Assembly (NCBI GenBank): GCA_025056255.1
Contig: JANWVT010000007.1
Span: forward strand, 1-64,000
Source: Bernardetiaceae bacterium
Lineage (GTDB): Bacteria > Bacteroidota > Bacteroidia > Cytophagales > Thermoflexibacteraceae
Direction of reading: 5' to 3'
Length of the DNA: 64,000 nucleotides
A model generated the notes under the pieces. It saw nothing but the letters and a program-made list of their open reading frames with translations, made no database searches and was not told where the DNA came from. A program made the translations under genes and the position numbers. The number at the start of each line of letters is the position of its first letter. Position 1 is the first letter of the stretch. Below, piece by piece: positions 1 to 8,112 of this stretch.

Positions 1-729
1 AATCTGTCTAATGGTGAAAACAATACAGCCTTAGGATATGGTGCAGGATATCCAAATGGCAACATTACTTTAAACAACTGCACTTTTATTGGTGCCAACA
101 GTAAGACAGATGTCAATAACCGCAATAATGTTACCATGTTAGGCGCCAATATTGCACCTGCACAAAATACAGCCGATAACCAAGTGTTATTAGGAAATAC
201 CGCCATCGGACAAATCCGTGCGCAGGTAGGCAGCATTACTACCTACTCCGACAAGCGATTTAAATACAACATTCAAGAAGATGTAAAAGGATTAGACTTC
301 ATTAAGCGCCTTCGTCCTGTGAGTTATAACCAAAATCCTGAAATACTGCACCAACTTTGGGGCACATCTGATAGCTTGCTCAAACAAATAGACCACAGCC
401 AAATTAAGCAAATGCGCTTTGTGGGTCTGATAGCCCAAGAAGTAGAACAAGCTATGAGAGAAAGCGGCTACACAAACTTTCCGGGCATAGATATCCCGCG
501 CAACGAAAAAGAGGTGTACACTCTCCGCTACGGAGATTTTATCATACCATTGATTAAAGCCGTACAAGAACAACAACAAATCATTGAGCAACAAAACCAA
601 GCTATACAATTATTGGAAACACAAGTACATAAATTGCAACATGTAGAAAGCGAGTTGCATCAAATAAAAAATCTGCTGCAAATCCTCCAAGCACAGGCAG
701 TACCATCCGCAGCAGTGTTGGCAAAGTAG
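1..729 (+). CDS. Tail-fibre/surface protein with C-terminal S74 intramolecular chaperone domain, 5' end outside window
   Basis: The frame is open from base 1, so the N-terminus lies upstream; only the last 242 residues are here. The first ~60 residues read as low-complexity head/adhesin-like repeat (N-rich, ALGYGAG, TFIGANS, VTMLGANIAP, NQVLLGN). Then comes the chaperone-of-endosialidase (peptidase S74) core, with SDKRFKYNIQ, the LRPVSYN strand, VGLIAQEVE and YGDFIIPLIKAVQEQQ. The last ~55 residues are a Q/L-rich coiled coil. In this family the C-terminal domain drives trimerisation of a beta-helical stalk and may cut itself off; the usual serine and lysine could not be placed by eye. In Bacteroidota such proteins are common non-phage surface proteins, and no phage genes are seen nearby. 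Family call firm; role inferred. Confidence 0.85.
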   Translation, partial: NLSNGENNTALGYGAGYPNGNITLNNCTFIGANSKTDVNNRNNVTMLGANIAPAQNTADNQVLLGNTAIGQIRAQVGSITTYSDKRFKYNIQEDVKGLDFIKRLRPVSYNQNPEILHQLWGTSDSLLKQIDHSQIKQMRFVGLIAQEVEQAMRESGYTNFPGIDIPRNEKEVYTLRYGDFIIPLIKAVQEQQQIIEQQNQAIQLLETQVHKLQHVESELHQIKNLLQILQAQAVPSAAVLAK

Positions 730-938
730 GTCAACAGCACCTATTGTCTTCAATAAGTAAACTCAGCAATTGCACAATTCCTTTCTTATTTTGGCAATGT
801 GTTTGTTGAAATAGAACAGGATAGGCTGCAAAAAGCTGCTGATTTTTTTGGGGCGAGGTTCATTTACAGTGCAGCGAATCACAAGTAACGACAAACTAAC
901 TGTTAAATGAAGGTTTCATACTACTTATTAATCACTTC

Positions 939-1571
939 ATGCGGCGAGTACAATGGACTAAAGGCTCTCGATATTTTGTTGCTTTACTGATGGGAATTAT
1001 CATAACCGCGCATAAACCTGTGCGGCAAAAATGGACGCGCAAAATGTATGAAGAGCATGATTACAAAAGTTTTGCTAAATTGCCAATGGCAAACCAAGTT
1101 ATCGATTTTAATGATATTGATTATGCCCTGCTAAATGCAGCTATTTTTTATGCCACCAATTGGCAACGCGACAAGCACTATCAAAAACCACTTCGCTACT
1201 CAGCGGCACTTGAAAAAGCTGCTTTTGAACATTCCAAGGATATGGTACAACATAATTTTTTCTCGCACACAAGTCCTATTAAGGGGAGGGAAACGCACGA
1301 CAAGCGCATCAGGGCAGCAGGTGTATCCGGCGGATATATGGGCGAAAATATTGCTTACCATTCGCATGTTACCAATACCTACTTGAATCAGGCAAAAAAA
1401 ATCGTTGCAGGTTGGATGAATTCGCCCGGGCATCGGCAAAATATACTTAGTAGTCATTACCAATATCTTGGCTGTGGTGCTTATGTGGGAAAATATTCGA
1501 CCGTTGCTACACAAAACTTTTCTGACCGCGACGCACCGGCTTCAAAAGAAATAGTGATTGACTATAGGTGA
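939..1571 (+). CDS. CAP (SCP-like) domain protein
   Basis: The 210-residue protein has one hydrophobic N-terminal stretch (about residues 11-24, YFVALLMGIIITAH) that fits a signal anchor or weak signal peptide. A bacterial CAP domain follows (about 65-200): LNAAIFYATNWQRD helix, LEKAAFEHSKDM, HNFFSHTSP, GENIAY, WMNSPGHRQNIL and a final YVGKYSTVATQNFS strand. The conserved His of FFSHTSP and His of SPGHR, which line the CAP pocket, are present, as are the E of GENIA and E of FEHSKDM. Bacterial CAP proteins are secreted and poorly defined; peptidase, lipid-binding and cell-wall roles have been proposed. The gene stands alone, 209 nt after the surface protein, with no obvious operon partner. Start ATG at 939 chosen; no better internal start precedes the hydrophobic segment. 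Confidence 0.85.
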   Translation: MRRVQWTKGSRYFVALLMGIIITAHKPVRQKWTRKMYEEHDYKSFAKLPMANQVIDFNDIDYALLNAAIFYATNWQRDKHYQKPLRYSAALEKAAFEHSKDMVQHNFFSHTSPIKGRETHDKRIRAAGVSGGYMGENIAYHSHVTNTYLNQAKKIVAGWMNSPGHRQNILSSHYQYLGCGAYVGKYSTVATQNFSDRDAPASKEIVIDYR

Positions 1572-1980
1572 TAGGTAATCAATGAAATTACTACACTGCT
1601 GTTGCACGTAGGGAAAAAGCGCGCAGTATTTCTGCCCACTGTTGCCGTTATTCGTATTTTCATAAAAAACTCATGAGCACAGCGGCAAGTGTTTTTTTGG
1701 AAAATGAAAAATTAGAGCTAACTGCTGTGGCTAATCCTCAACTTTTTTGATTGTTTTGTTTGTAAATGCTTCACTGTCAAGCCAGTATATCAACATTTGC
1801 ACACTGTTGAAGCGTTCAAAAAGAACTACATAATCAAAGCGCCAACAGAAAAGATTGACAAGATAGTGTGCGGTACAAACTTCATACCTTGGGCTATGTT
1901 GAGGGAGGTGCCAATTAAGTAAGTGGAATATGCATAATTAATGGCTCGGAGCCTAAGCAAATCGGGTTGGTAATCAACAA
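1572..1980. other. Intergenic stretch with no gene recognised
   Basis: About 400 nt lie between the CAP gene and the tRNA terminator. Reading both strands gave only short, unsupported frames. It contains a single ctgttgcacgt-like element near 1592 that resembles the 13-bp unit tandemly repeated near 23.4 kb. I see no promoter, RNA or mobile-element signature that I can support. Confidence 0.5.
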
Positions 1981-1982
1981 CA

Positions 1983-2011
1983 AAGCTCCTCTGGACTTAC
2001 CAGAAGAGCTT
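1983..2011 (-). terminator. Rho-independent terminator of tRNA-Met
   Basis: A 12-bp inverted repeat (1983-1994 with 2000-2011, one G-U pair, loop actta) lies just 3' of the tRNA on the minus strand. The downstream minus-strand tract is TGTTGTTG, only moderately T-rich. Confidence 0.7.
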
Positions 2012-2022
2012 TATCAGTTATC

Positions 2023-2099
2023 TGGTAGCGGAGACGGGAATCGAACCCGTGACCTTAGGGTTATGAATCCTACGCTCTAACCATCTGAGCTACCCCGCC
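2023..2099 (-). tRNA. tRNA-Met (CAT), elongator type
   Basis: The minus strand reads as a complete cloverleaf of 77 nt with an encoded CCA (2023-2025). The acceptor stem GGCGGGG/CTCCGCT contains G-U pairs, the D arm is GCTC...GAGC, the anticodon loop TTCATAA gives anticodon CAT, and the T arm is ACGGG-TTCGAAT-CCCGT. The anticodon stem TAGGA/CCCTA lacks the three G-C pairs expected of an initiator tRNA, and base pair 1-72 is G-U rather than a mismatch, so elongator Met is favoured. A tRNA-Ile2 with lysidine-modified CAT anticodon cannot be excluded by eye. It is preceded by a very good promoter and followed by a hairpin terminator, so it is its own transcription unit. Confidence 0.95.
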
Positions 2100-2112
2100 A
2101 TGAAACCCGTTG

Positions 2113-2142
2113 CAAAATTAAGCAGATTATTTTACTTCCAAA
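2113..2142 (-). promoter_or_regulatory. Bacteroidota-type promoter for tRNA-Met
   Basis: On the minus strand there is TTTG (2139-2142), an 18-nt spacer, then TAATTTTG (2113-2120), a perfect match to the phylum consensus TTTG...TAnnTTTG. The start of transcription would fall a few bases before the tRNA 5' end at 2099. Confidence 0.75.
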
Positions 2143-2200
2143 ACTTTTTTTTCTTTCCTAAAATGTTATATTGCAATAACATCCAACAGACTATAAGGCT

Positions 2201-2617
2201 ATGGCAAAGTTCAAATACGTGGCCGAATTTGAAATCAATGCCTCGGTGAAGATGCTATTCCCCTATATTTCCACTCCAGCAGGACTTTCCGAGTGGTTTG
2301 CAGAGAAGGTAAAAGTACTGAATGCTGAGGAGCGCATCTACGATATTGTTTGGGACGGCATCAGTCATCCGGCAAAACTAACCGCGCTACAACACAATAA
2401 ACATGTTAAGTTCGTTTTTTTACCTGAAAACGAAGCCGACAAAGGCGATCCTTCATTTCTGGAATTCAAGCTGACTCATAACGATATGACGGACACTTCT
2501 TTTCTCAAAATTATTGACTACTCGCCACTCGATAACGAAGACGATTTGAAAGAACTATGGAATGGGCTGATACACAGCCTTTGCGAACTAATTGGCGCCA
2601 AAGAAACACATGCGTAA
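2201..2617 (+). CDS. START-like / SRPBCC domain protein (AHSA1-like)
   Basis: The 138-residue protein is one helix-grip (START-like) domain: beta-strand KYVAEFEINASVKMLFPYIS, the SPAGLSEWFA-like segment STPAGLSEWFAEKV typical of AHSA1/START-like proteins of Bacteroidota, the IYDIVWDG strand, and a C-terminal helix (LKELWNGLIHSLCELIGA). Members bind hydrophobic ligands or interact with Hsp90-type clients; the ligand here is unknown. It begins a plus-strand run: the HPt gene follows after 6 nt, then the NAD(P)-binding and transporter genes. That spacing suggests co-transcription, but the products do not form a known pathway. The start is fixed by MAKFKYV, preceded by an AAGG-like stretch. Confidence 0.8.
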   Translation: MAKFKYVAEFEINASVKMLFPYISTPAGLSEWFAEKVKVLNAEERIYDIVWDGISHPAKLTALQHNKHVKFVFLPENEADKGDPSFLEFKLTHNDMTDTSFLKIIDYSPLDNEDDLKELWNGLIHSLCELIGAKETHA

Positions 2618-2623
2618 TGAACC

Positions 2624-2962
2624 ATGAATGTAGATTATCTGTATCAGGTAGCAGACAACGATGAAGGCTTTATAGTAGAGCTGTTAGCAGTGCTTAAAAA
2701 GAATTTATTAGAGTTTCCTCCTGCTATGCAACAGGCGTTTTCCAATCAACGATGGGAGGAACTGAGCAATATAGCGCATAAATTTAAATCTTGTGTTGCT
2801 TATGCGGGCATCCAAGATTTTAACCAAGCACTTGTTGAACTGGAACTAATCAAAGAGCATCATCTCAGCCTTACTCAAATAGCAGAAAAGTTGCAAAAAG
2901 TTTTTCGCTACTCAGAACAAATGCTGGCAGAAATAGAGCAATTGTTGGTAAAATATCAATAG
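2624..2962 (+). CDS. Histidine-phosphotransfer (HPt) domain protein
   Basis: The 112-residue all-helical protein consists of a single HPt domain. The phospho-acceptor His is in the motif AHKFKSCVAYAG (about residues 51-62), which matches the family pattern (AHxxKs...G). Such proteins relay phosphoryl groups from a hybrid kinase receiver to a response-regulator receiver in the cytoplasm. No kinase or receiver gene lies next to it; the only two-component pair of the window is at 50.9-53.0 kb and is a simple, not hybrid, system. It starts 6 nt after the START-like gene and ends 18 nt before the next gene, so it is probably in the same transcript. Confidence 0.85.
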   Translation: MNVDYLYQVADNDEGFIVELLAVLKKNLLEFPPAMQQAFSNQRWEELSNIAHKFKSCVAYAGIQDFNQALVELELIKEHHLSLTQIAEKLQKVFRYSEQMLAEIEQLLVKYQ

Positions 2963-2980
2963 CGAGCCATTTTTGCCTCT

Positions 2981-3646
2981 ATGAAAGTGCTTGTAGCCGG
3001 CGCAAGTGGCTTGATTGGGAACCACTTATTGCGTCAATTGCTTCAAAATCAAGTCTTTACAGAAGTAATAGCTTTGGTACGAACCTCATTGGGTTTCAGC
3101 CATGCTAAGTTGCAAGAAATCATTTTCGACTTTGACCTACCCCAAAGCTATCAATCGCTGCCAGCAGTGGACGCTGCCTTTTGCTGTTTAGGTACCACTA
3201 TCAAAAAGGCAGGTTCGCAAGCAGCATTCCGCAAAGTAGACTACGAATACCCACTGGCACTGGCACAAGCTATGCGCCACCGAAACACTCCTCATTTTCT
3301 TGTCGTTACTGCCATCGGTAGCAATCCAAAGTCAGTTTTCTTTTACAGTCGGGTAAAGGGAGAGCTTGAAAAAGCACTGATTGCTTTACAATTTCCTTCA
3401 CTGAGCATTTTTCAACCTTCCTTATTACTGGGGCAGCGCCAAGAAACGCGGATGGGTGAAAATGTTGGTAAGGTGTTCATGTCGTTCATCTGGCCGTTGT
3501 TAGGGGGAAGTTTGCGAAAATATCGCTCTATTCAGGCAGCAGACGTAGCCAAAGCCATGCTTAAAATAGCCCTGCAACCCGCTTCGGGCGTATGTCGTTA
3601 TCCTTCCGATGAAATTCAGGAAATTGCTGATCATTTCCAAATATGA
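2981..3646 (+). CDS. NAD(P)-binding Rossmann-fold oxidoreductase-like protein (HTATIP2/atypical SDR type)
   Basis: The 221-residue protein opens with the glycine-rich dinucleotide motif VLVAGASGLIGNHLL (residues 3-17). It continues with an NmrA/HTATIP2-like pattern: FCCLGTTIKKAGS, FRKVDYEYPLALAQAM, FLVVTAIGSN and the YSRVKGELEKAL helix, in which Tyr and Lys occupy the SDR YxxxK positions. C-terminal IFQPSLLLGQR and a short helical end complete the fold. Related proteins act as reductases or as NADPH-sensing regulators; the substrate is unknown. Its stop overlaps the next ATG by 4 nt (ATGA), so translation of the transporter gene is probably coupled. Confidence 0.85.
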   Translation: MKVLVAGASGLIGNHLLRQLLQNQVFTEVIALVRTSLGFSHAKLQEIIFDFDLPQSYQSLPAVDAAFCCLGTTIKKAGSQAAFRKVDYEYPLALAQAMRHRNTPHFLVVTAIGSNPKSVFFYSRVKGELEKALIALQFPSLSIFQPSLLLGQRQETRMGENVGKVFMSFIWPLLGGSLRKYRSIQAADVAKAMLKIALQPASGVCRYPSDEIQEIADHFQI

Positions 3647-4449
3647 GCTTGTATCGCACCGTTTTCAAAGTGGAACAAATGGATTGCCCAGCAGAGGTGC
3701 AGCTCATTCGCATGAAACTTGCTCCTTTGAAACAAATTCAACACATGGAGTTTGATATAGCTAACCGCACATTGGCAATATGGCACAGCGGTGAGCGTCA
3801 GCCTATCGAATCAGCGTTGACTCAACTGCAATTAGGTAGTGCTTGGCAATCTTCAGAGCAGCTATCAGAACAGGTAGCCCATTTGCCATTTGCTCACTCT
3901 GCTTCTCAACAGCAGCGCCTCTTGGCAACTGTACTCACCATTAACTTATTGTTTTTTATTGTCGAATTGTTATTTGGCATATTGGCAGGGTCTATGGGAT
4001 TGCTCGCCGACGGATTAGACATGTTGGCAGATAGTATTGTGTATGGCATGGCACTTTTTGCCACAGGCAGCACGGTAGCGCGCAAAAGACAAATTGCTCA
4101 CCTGAGCGGCTATTTTCAACTCATACTGGCTATCTTAGGACTGTGGGAAACCTTGCGCCGATTTTGGGGGTGGGAGCTCACGCCCGACTTCCAAACCATG
4201 ATAGTAGTTTCGCTATTTGCCTTAATAGGAAATGCTGCCTCGCTTTATTTGTTGCAAAAGAACAAAAGCCGCGAAGCACACATGCAAGCAAGCCTAATAT
4301 TTACAGCCAATGATGTGGTGGTGAATGCAGGCGTTATAGTAGCAGGCATACTGGTGGGCTGGCTGCAATCTAAGGTTCCTGATTTAATTATTGGGCTAAT
4401 TGTGTTTGCAATGGTAGCAAGAGGCGCTTTCCGCATTTTGAAATTATAA
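3643..4449 (+). CDS. Cation transporter: heavy-metal-associated-like N-terminus fused to a CDF-type membrane domain
   Basis: Residues 1-75 form a ferredoxin-like heavy-metal-associated fold (RTVFKVEQMDCPAEVQLIRMKL) with a single cysteine instead of the usual CxxC. Residues ~85-268 hold about six membrane segments of the cation-diffusion-facilitator type. In TM2 the site is DxxxD (LDMLADS). In TM5 the sequence is ANDVVVNAG, where only one Asp of the usual metal tetrad is kept. The C-terminal cytoplasmic CDF domain is missing, so the protein is shorter than classical FieF/ZitB. These changes leave the metal, and even active transport, uncertain. It overlaps the upstream gene by 4 nt and is followed 39 nt later by trpB. 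Confidence 0.8.
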   Translation: MSLYRTVFKVEQMDCPAEVQLIRMKLAPLKQIQHMEFDIANRTLAIWHSGERQPIESALTQLQLGSAWQSSEQLSEQVAHLPFAHSASQQQRLLATVLTINLLFFIVELLFGILAGSMGLLADGLDMLADSIVYGMALFATGSTVARKRQIAHLSGYFQLILAILGLWETLRRFWGWELTPDFQTMIVVSLFALIGNAASLYLLQKNKSREAHMQASLIFTANDVVVNAGVIVAGILVGWLQSKVPDLIIGLIVFAMVARGAFRILKL

Positions 4450-4488
4450 AAAAACCGCTATTGCTAAGTTTCATATATCTTTACAGCT

Positions 4489-5700
4489 ATGACTGCTTCA
4501 TCTGTTAATTCTCGTTTTCAGGTAGATGAGCGCGGCTACTACGGTCGCTTTGGAGGAGCCTATATTCCTGAACTGCTCTATCCTAACATTGCTGAACTTA
4601 CCGAAAACTATTTGCACTATATACAATCTCCTGATTTTCAGGAAGAATTTCACTATTTACTGCACCATTATGTGGGCAGACCTACCCCCCTGTATTTTGC
4701 TTCGCGCTTATCAGAAAAGTACAATACACACATTTATCTCAAACGGGAAGACCTTTGCCATACAGGTGCACACAAAATTAACAACACCATTGGGCAGATT
4801 TTGCTTGCTAAGCGCTTAGGTAAGCGAAAAATTGTTGCTGAAACAGGTGCCGGACAGCACGGCGTAGCCACAGCAACTGTTTGTGCACTCATGGGTTTAG
4901 AGTGCATTGTTTACATGGGTGAGGTAGATATTCAGCGACAAGCACCCAATGTAGCTCGCATGCGCATGTTGGGTGCAGAAGTTCGCCCAGCTACCACCGG
5001 AAGCCGAACCTTGAAAGATGCTACTAACGAAGCCATGCGCCACTGGATTAATCACCCTACCGACACACACTACATCATCGGCTCGGTAGTAGGTCCACAT
5101 CCCTATCCAGACATGGTAGCGCGTTTTCAATCCGTTATCAGTGCCGAAATCCGCAGGCAATTGGCAGAAGCCACTGGCAGCGAACTACCCGACTACGTAT
5201 TGGCATGCGTAGGAGGAGGCAGCAATGCCGCAGGTGCATTCTACCATTTCTTAGACGAACCCTCTGTACAACTAATTGGTTTAGAAGCAGCAGGCAAAGG
5301 CGTGAATAGCGGACACTCAGCAGCTACTACTGTGCTGGGTAAACCCGGTATTTTACATGGCAGTAAATCTTTACTGATGCAAAGCCCCGATGGGCAAGTG
5401 ATAGAGCCTTACTCTATTTCAGCAGGTTTGGACTATCCCGGTATAGGACCGCTGCACGCCCACCTGTTTGAATCAGGAAGAGCTACTTTTGTACCCATCA
5501 CCGACGAAGAAGCTATGCAAGCGGGTTTGCTTTGTAGTCGCTTAGAAGGTATTATTCCAGCTATTGAAACAGCACATGCCTTGGCTTATTTGGAAAAACT
5601 ACACGCTGCTCCCCATCAAACAGTTGTGATTTGTCTTTCAGGTAGAGGTGATAAAGACTTGCAAACCTACATTAATTGGTTTGGGAAGCAACTCAAATAA
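4489..5700 (+). CDS. trpB: Tryptophan synthase beta chain
   Basis: The 403-residue protein catalyses the PLP-dependent joining of indole and serine to tryptophan in the cytoplasm. The family signature is clear: GRFGGAYIPE near the N-terminus, GRPTPLY, the PLP-lysine motif LKREDLCHTGAHKINN (Lys96), ETGAGQHGVA, the phosphate-binding GGGSNA loop and the C-terminal CLSGRGDKD. It is full length and of the TrpB1 type that normally pairs with TrpA. Unusually, neither trpA nor any other trp gene is in the window. It follows an unrelated transporter after 39 nt and converges on ftcD. Whether it is the only trpB copy cannot be told from here. Confidence 0.97.
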   Translation: MTASSVNSRFQVDERGYYGRFGGAYIPELLYPNIAELTENYLHYIQSPDFQEEFHYLLHHYVGRPTPLYFASRLSEKYNTHIYLKREDLCHTGAHKINNTIGQILLAKRLGKRKIVAETGAGQHGVATATVCALMGLECIVYMGEVDIQRQAPNVARMRMLGAEVRPATTGSRTLKDATNEAMRHWINHPTDTHYIIGSVVGPHPYPDMVARFQSVISAEIRRQLAEATGSELPDYVLACVGGGSNAAGAFYHFLDEPSVQLIGLEAAGKGVNSGHSAATTVLGKPGILHGSKSLLMQSPDGQVIEPYSISAGLDYPGIGPLHAHLFESGRATFVPITDEEAMQAGLLCSRLEGIIPAIETAHALAYLEKLHAAPHQTVVICLSGRGDKDLQTYINWFGKQLK

Positions 5701-5809
5701 GTGCTAAGCATTAGCAACCGAGCGCCTAGGATGCGCATGGCTCTGTTTGCTGAAAGAGGCAAATGAGAAAGTCGTATCTATTGCGTTAACACAATCAATA
5801 TATGAGTGC

Positions 5810-6826
5810 TTATTGCTGCATGGCATACTCAATAATTTTTTTACGAGGGTCGAAAGGATGCTGTGCGTTAAGTTGTAATGCTTGAATAGCTTTTGCAACC
5901 AATTGGCTTTCTTCGTTGGGTATAGGCTGTTGTGCTTTAGCAAAAAAGTAACGACCGGCTTGTAGCATAGCTTTTAGCGGGATAAGCCCTACCAATTCCG
6001 ACCCTGTAACTCTCGTGCCGTATTCTAAGGCAGTTTTACATACCTCTTCGTAGGCTACGTGGACTGGGGTTACGTCAAGGTCAATCAAGTTGGTAGAAAC
6101 TTGTGCACAGTTGTATTCAGGCATAAGCCACCCAATAGCACGAACAGCAGGTAACTTGCCGGGGATAAATTGTTTTTCGGCATAGGAGTTTCCTTTCAAT
6201 TTACGCCCCGAGGCTCTGATGGCAGCTGCAATGGCTTTGGCTATGGCAAGGTCGCGAGTAGCTAAGTTGTAGTTCCAAGCTACTAAAATTTTACGTGCAC
6301 CAATTACAGTAGCACCGCACTTAGGTTGGAAAGTTTTCGGACCGAAATCGGGCTTTACTTCTAACATGCGGCGGGCTAACCCCTCATATTCTCCTTTTCG
6401 CAAAAAGGGCAGGCTACGGCGCTCTTCAGAAAAAGCTGCATATTCGTAACAATAAACTGGAATTTGCAACTCGCTGCCTACTCTGCGTGCCAACTGACGA
6501 GCCAATACTACTGCTTCTTCCATGCTCAGATGGTGCAAAGGCACTAGTGGGCACACGTCAGTAGCGCCAATGCGCGGATGAGCTCCTTGGTGGCGGCGCA
6601 TATCTATCAATTGTCCGGCAGTAGCAATGGCGCGAAAAGCAGCTTCGCAAACAGCCTCCGGTGCCCCTACGAAAGTCATCACTGTTCGGTTGGCATCGTG
6701 GCTCGAATCTACTTCTAAAAGTTTCACGCCTCTTACCGACCTAATGGAGTAGGCAATATGGCGAATTACTTCGCTGTTGCGTCCTTCTGAAAAATTGGGA
6801 ATACATTCCAAAATAGGCGAGGTCAT
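5810..6826 (-). CDS. ftcD: Glutamate formimidoyltransferase
   Basis: The 338-residue protein transfers the formimino group from formimino-glutamate to tetrahydrofolate, a step of histidine degradation in the cytoplasm. Recognisable features are the N-terminal LECIPNFSEGRN, the DANRTVMTFVG strand and the active-site segment HQGAHPRIGATDVCPLVP. Others are VNTNLIDLDV-like VSTNLIDLDVTPVH and the C-terminal ELVGLIP. It has only the transferase domains; the cyclodeaminase half of bifunctional FtcD is absent, as is usual in this phylum. No hut genes are nearby. It converges with trpB (109 nt apart) and is divergent from the GroES-like gene (89 nt shared upstream region). Confidence 0.95.
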   Translation of the reverse strand: MTSPILECIPNFSEGRNSEVIRHIAYSIRSVRGVKLLEVDSSHDANRTVMTFVGAPEAVCEAAFRAIATAGQLIDMRRHQGAHPRIGATDVCPLVPLHHLSMEEAVVLARQLARRVGSELQIPVYCYEYAAFSEERRSLPFLRKGEYEGLARRMLEVKPDFGPKTFQPKCGATVIGARKILVAWNYNLATRDLAIAKAIAAAIRASGRKLKGNSYAEKQFIPGKLPAVRAIGWLMPEYNCAQVSTNLIDLDVTPVHVAYEEVCKTALEYGTRVTGSELVGLIPLKAMLQAGRYFFAKAQQPIPNEESQLVAKAIQALQLNAQHPFDPRKKIIEYAMQQ

Positions 6827-6915
6827 ATGACTTTTTGTCAGTTTTTTAATTGTGGTATTATTATAGCGTAGTAAATTAAATGCAAGGAAAAAATCGTTTT
6901 GCTTAAACGGAACAG

Positions 6916-7356
6916 ATGTTTAAAGCTAAACATTTTGCAACAATGATTAATACAACCAATATTGCCCCAACGCCTGTTATGACACCGGCAGAAGTGAATT
7001 TAGATAAAATCATAGTTGTCGGCGACCGCGTACTGATAAAACCTAAGTCACCAGCCGACCGCACTGAAAGTGGTTTGTATTTGCCTCCGGGCGTACAAGA
7101 CAATGAGCGCATTCAAAGTGGCTACGTGCTCAAAGTGGGTCCGGGCATTCCAATTCCCTTGCCAACCGACGAGGATGAGCCATGGAAAGCTCCGGAGGAA
7201 AAGGTTAAGTATATTCCTTTGCAGGCAAAAGAAGGCGACTTGGCTTTATTTCTTCAAAAATCGGCTTATGAAATTATCTATGGTGGGCAGCGTTATTTTA
7301 TTGTACCGCAACATGCTATTTTGCTCTTAGAGCGCGACCCAGACCTTTTCTCTTGA
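6916..7356 (+). CDS. GroES-like co-chaperone paralogue
   Basis: The 146-residue protein has a Cpn10 fold from about residue 28: VVGDRVLIKPKSPADRTESGLYLPPGVQ is the GroES N-terminal strand pair, and KEGDLALFLQKSAYEIIYGGQRYFIVPQHAILLLE is the C-terminal half. The middle carries an insertion (PLPTDEDEPWKAPEEKV). It is longer than canonical GroES (~95 residues), the mobile loop is altered and no groEL is beside it. This suggests a dedicated paralogue of a kind common in Bacteroidota rather than the housekeeping GroES. ATG 6916 is the longest start; ATG 6943 (MINTTN) is an alternative and would remove nine residues. Its stop lies next to the stop of the convergent methyltransferase gene. Confidence 0.85.
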   Translation: MFKAKHFATMINTTNIAPTPVMTPAEVNLDKIIVVGDRVLIKPKSPADRTESGLYLPPGVQDNERIQSGYVLKVGPGIPIPLPTDEDEPWKAPEEKVKYIPLQAKEGDLALFLQKSAYEIIYGGQRYFIVPQHAILLLERDPDLFS

Positions 7357-8112
7357 TTACCAGCGCAATACAAAGTGCTGTTTAGGTTGCCTGTTATCTA
7401 TGAAAACCATTCCTACCTCCCATAGGTCTATACTGAAACGCACGCGCTCTTCAGCAATAATTTGCTGCCACATTTGCTCCATAGCCGATGTGCGGCAACG
7501 AAGATGAAACACAGCAGCGCCTTGATGGTGTAAAATAGGCAGGCAATTCTTCCATACGAAATACATGCTTTCAGCATGGCGCGTATTGAGCCATATCAAA
7601 TCCAGAACCGGAGAAAACTGGGCAGCAGTTTGTATCCCTTCTTGCCAATCAGCATGCAAAATTTGTACTTGCGAAAAGGCGCTTGCTGTTTTTTCGGTGA
7701 GTTGTGCTAATGGCTGGCACGGCTCTATGCCAACAAGTTTGCTCTTATGCCAGCCTTTCGCCAAATAGTGGATAGCAACGCCTGCATTGCAACCTGCTAC
7801 TAAAATGGTTTGTGGGTGTAAAAAATCTACTAACTTGTAAAGCAATTCTGCCACTCGCTGCGAAGGTTCAAAATTTTGGATGATTGCAGAAACAGTTGGA
7901 CGAAAAAAAAACTTAGACACCTCTACCGCACCTAAGTTGCTAATAGTTGTTTTATCTATTGTAAGTGGGCGAAAAAACTGTCTAAGTAGCTCAAAATCAT
8001 AATATTGTTTCCGAGGCAGCACTATTTGACTATGCAAACGATATACAAAGGGCGAGTGAATATGATGCAAAGTTTTCGCTGAAAGCAGATAGCGCAAATA
8101 ATTGACCAACAT
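7357..8112 (-). CDS. Class I SAM-dependent methyltransferase-like protein
   Basis: The 251-residue protein has a Rossmann core with TILVAGCNAGVAIHYLAKG (motif I; the first glycines are partly replaced), LVGIEPCQPLAQL (acidic end of strand 2) and LDLIWLNTRHAESMYFVWKNCLPILHHQGAAVF (strand 4-5 region). This resembles the Methyltransf_24 type found in Bacteroidota. The N-terminal ~80 residues are helical and hydrophobic (LVNYLRYLLSAKTLHHIHSPFVYRL), as in these family members. The substrate is unknown. The start was moved from an upstream TTG to ATG 8112. It is followed by 1 nt and then the convergent GroES-like stop. Confidence 0.75.
   Translation of the reverse strand: MLVNYLRYLLSAKTLHHIHSPFVYRLHSQIVLPRKQYYDFELLRQFFRPLTIDKTTISNLGAVEVSKFFFRPTVSAIIQNFEPSQRVAELLYKLVDFLHPQTILVAGCNAGVAIHYLAKGWHKSKLVGIEPCQPLAQLTEKTASAFSQVQILHADWQEGIQTAAQFSPVLDLIWLNTRHAESMYFVWKNCLPILHHQGAAVFHLRCRTSAMEQMWQQIIAEERVRFSIDLWEVGMVFIDNRQPKQHFVLRW

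Noticed and set aside
1-729. Prophage tail gene
   Set aside because: The S74 domain alone is common in non-phage surface proteins of Bacteroidota, and no other phage genes are present in the window.
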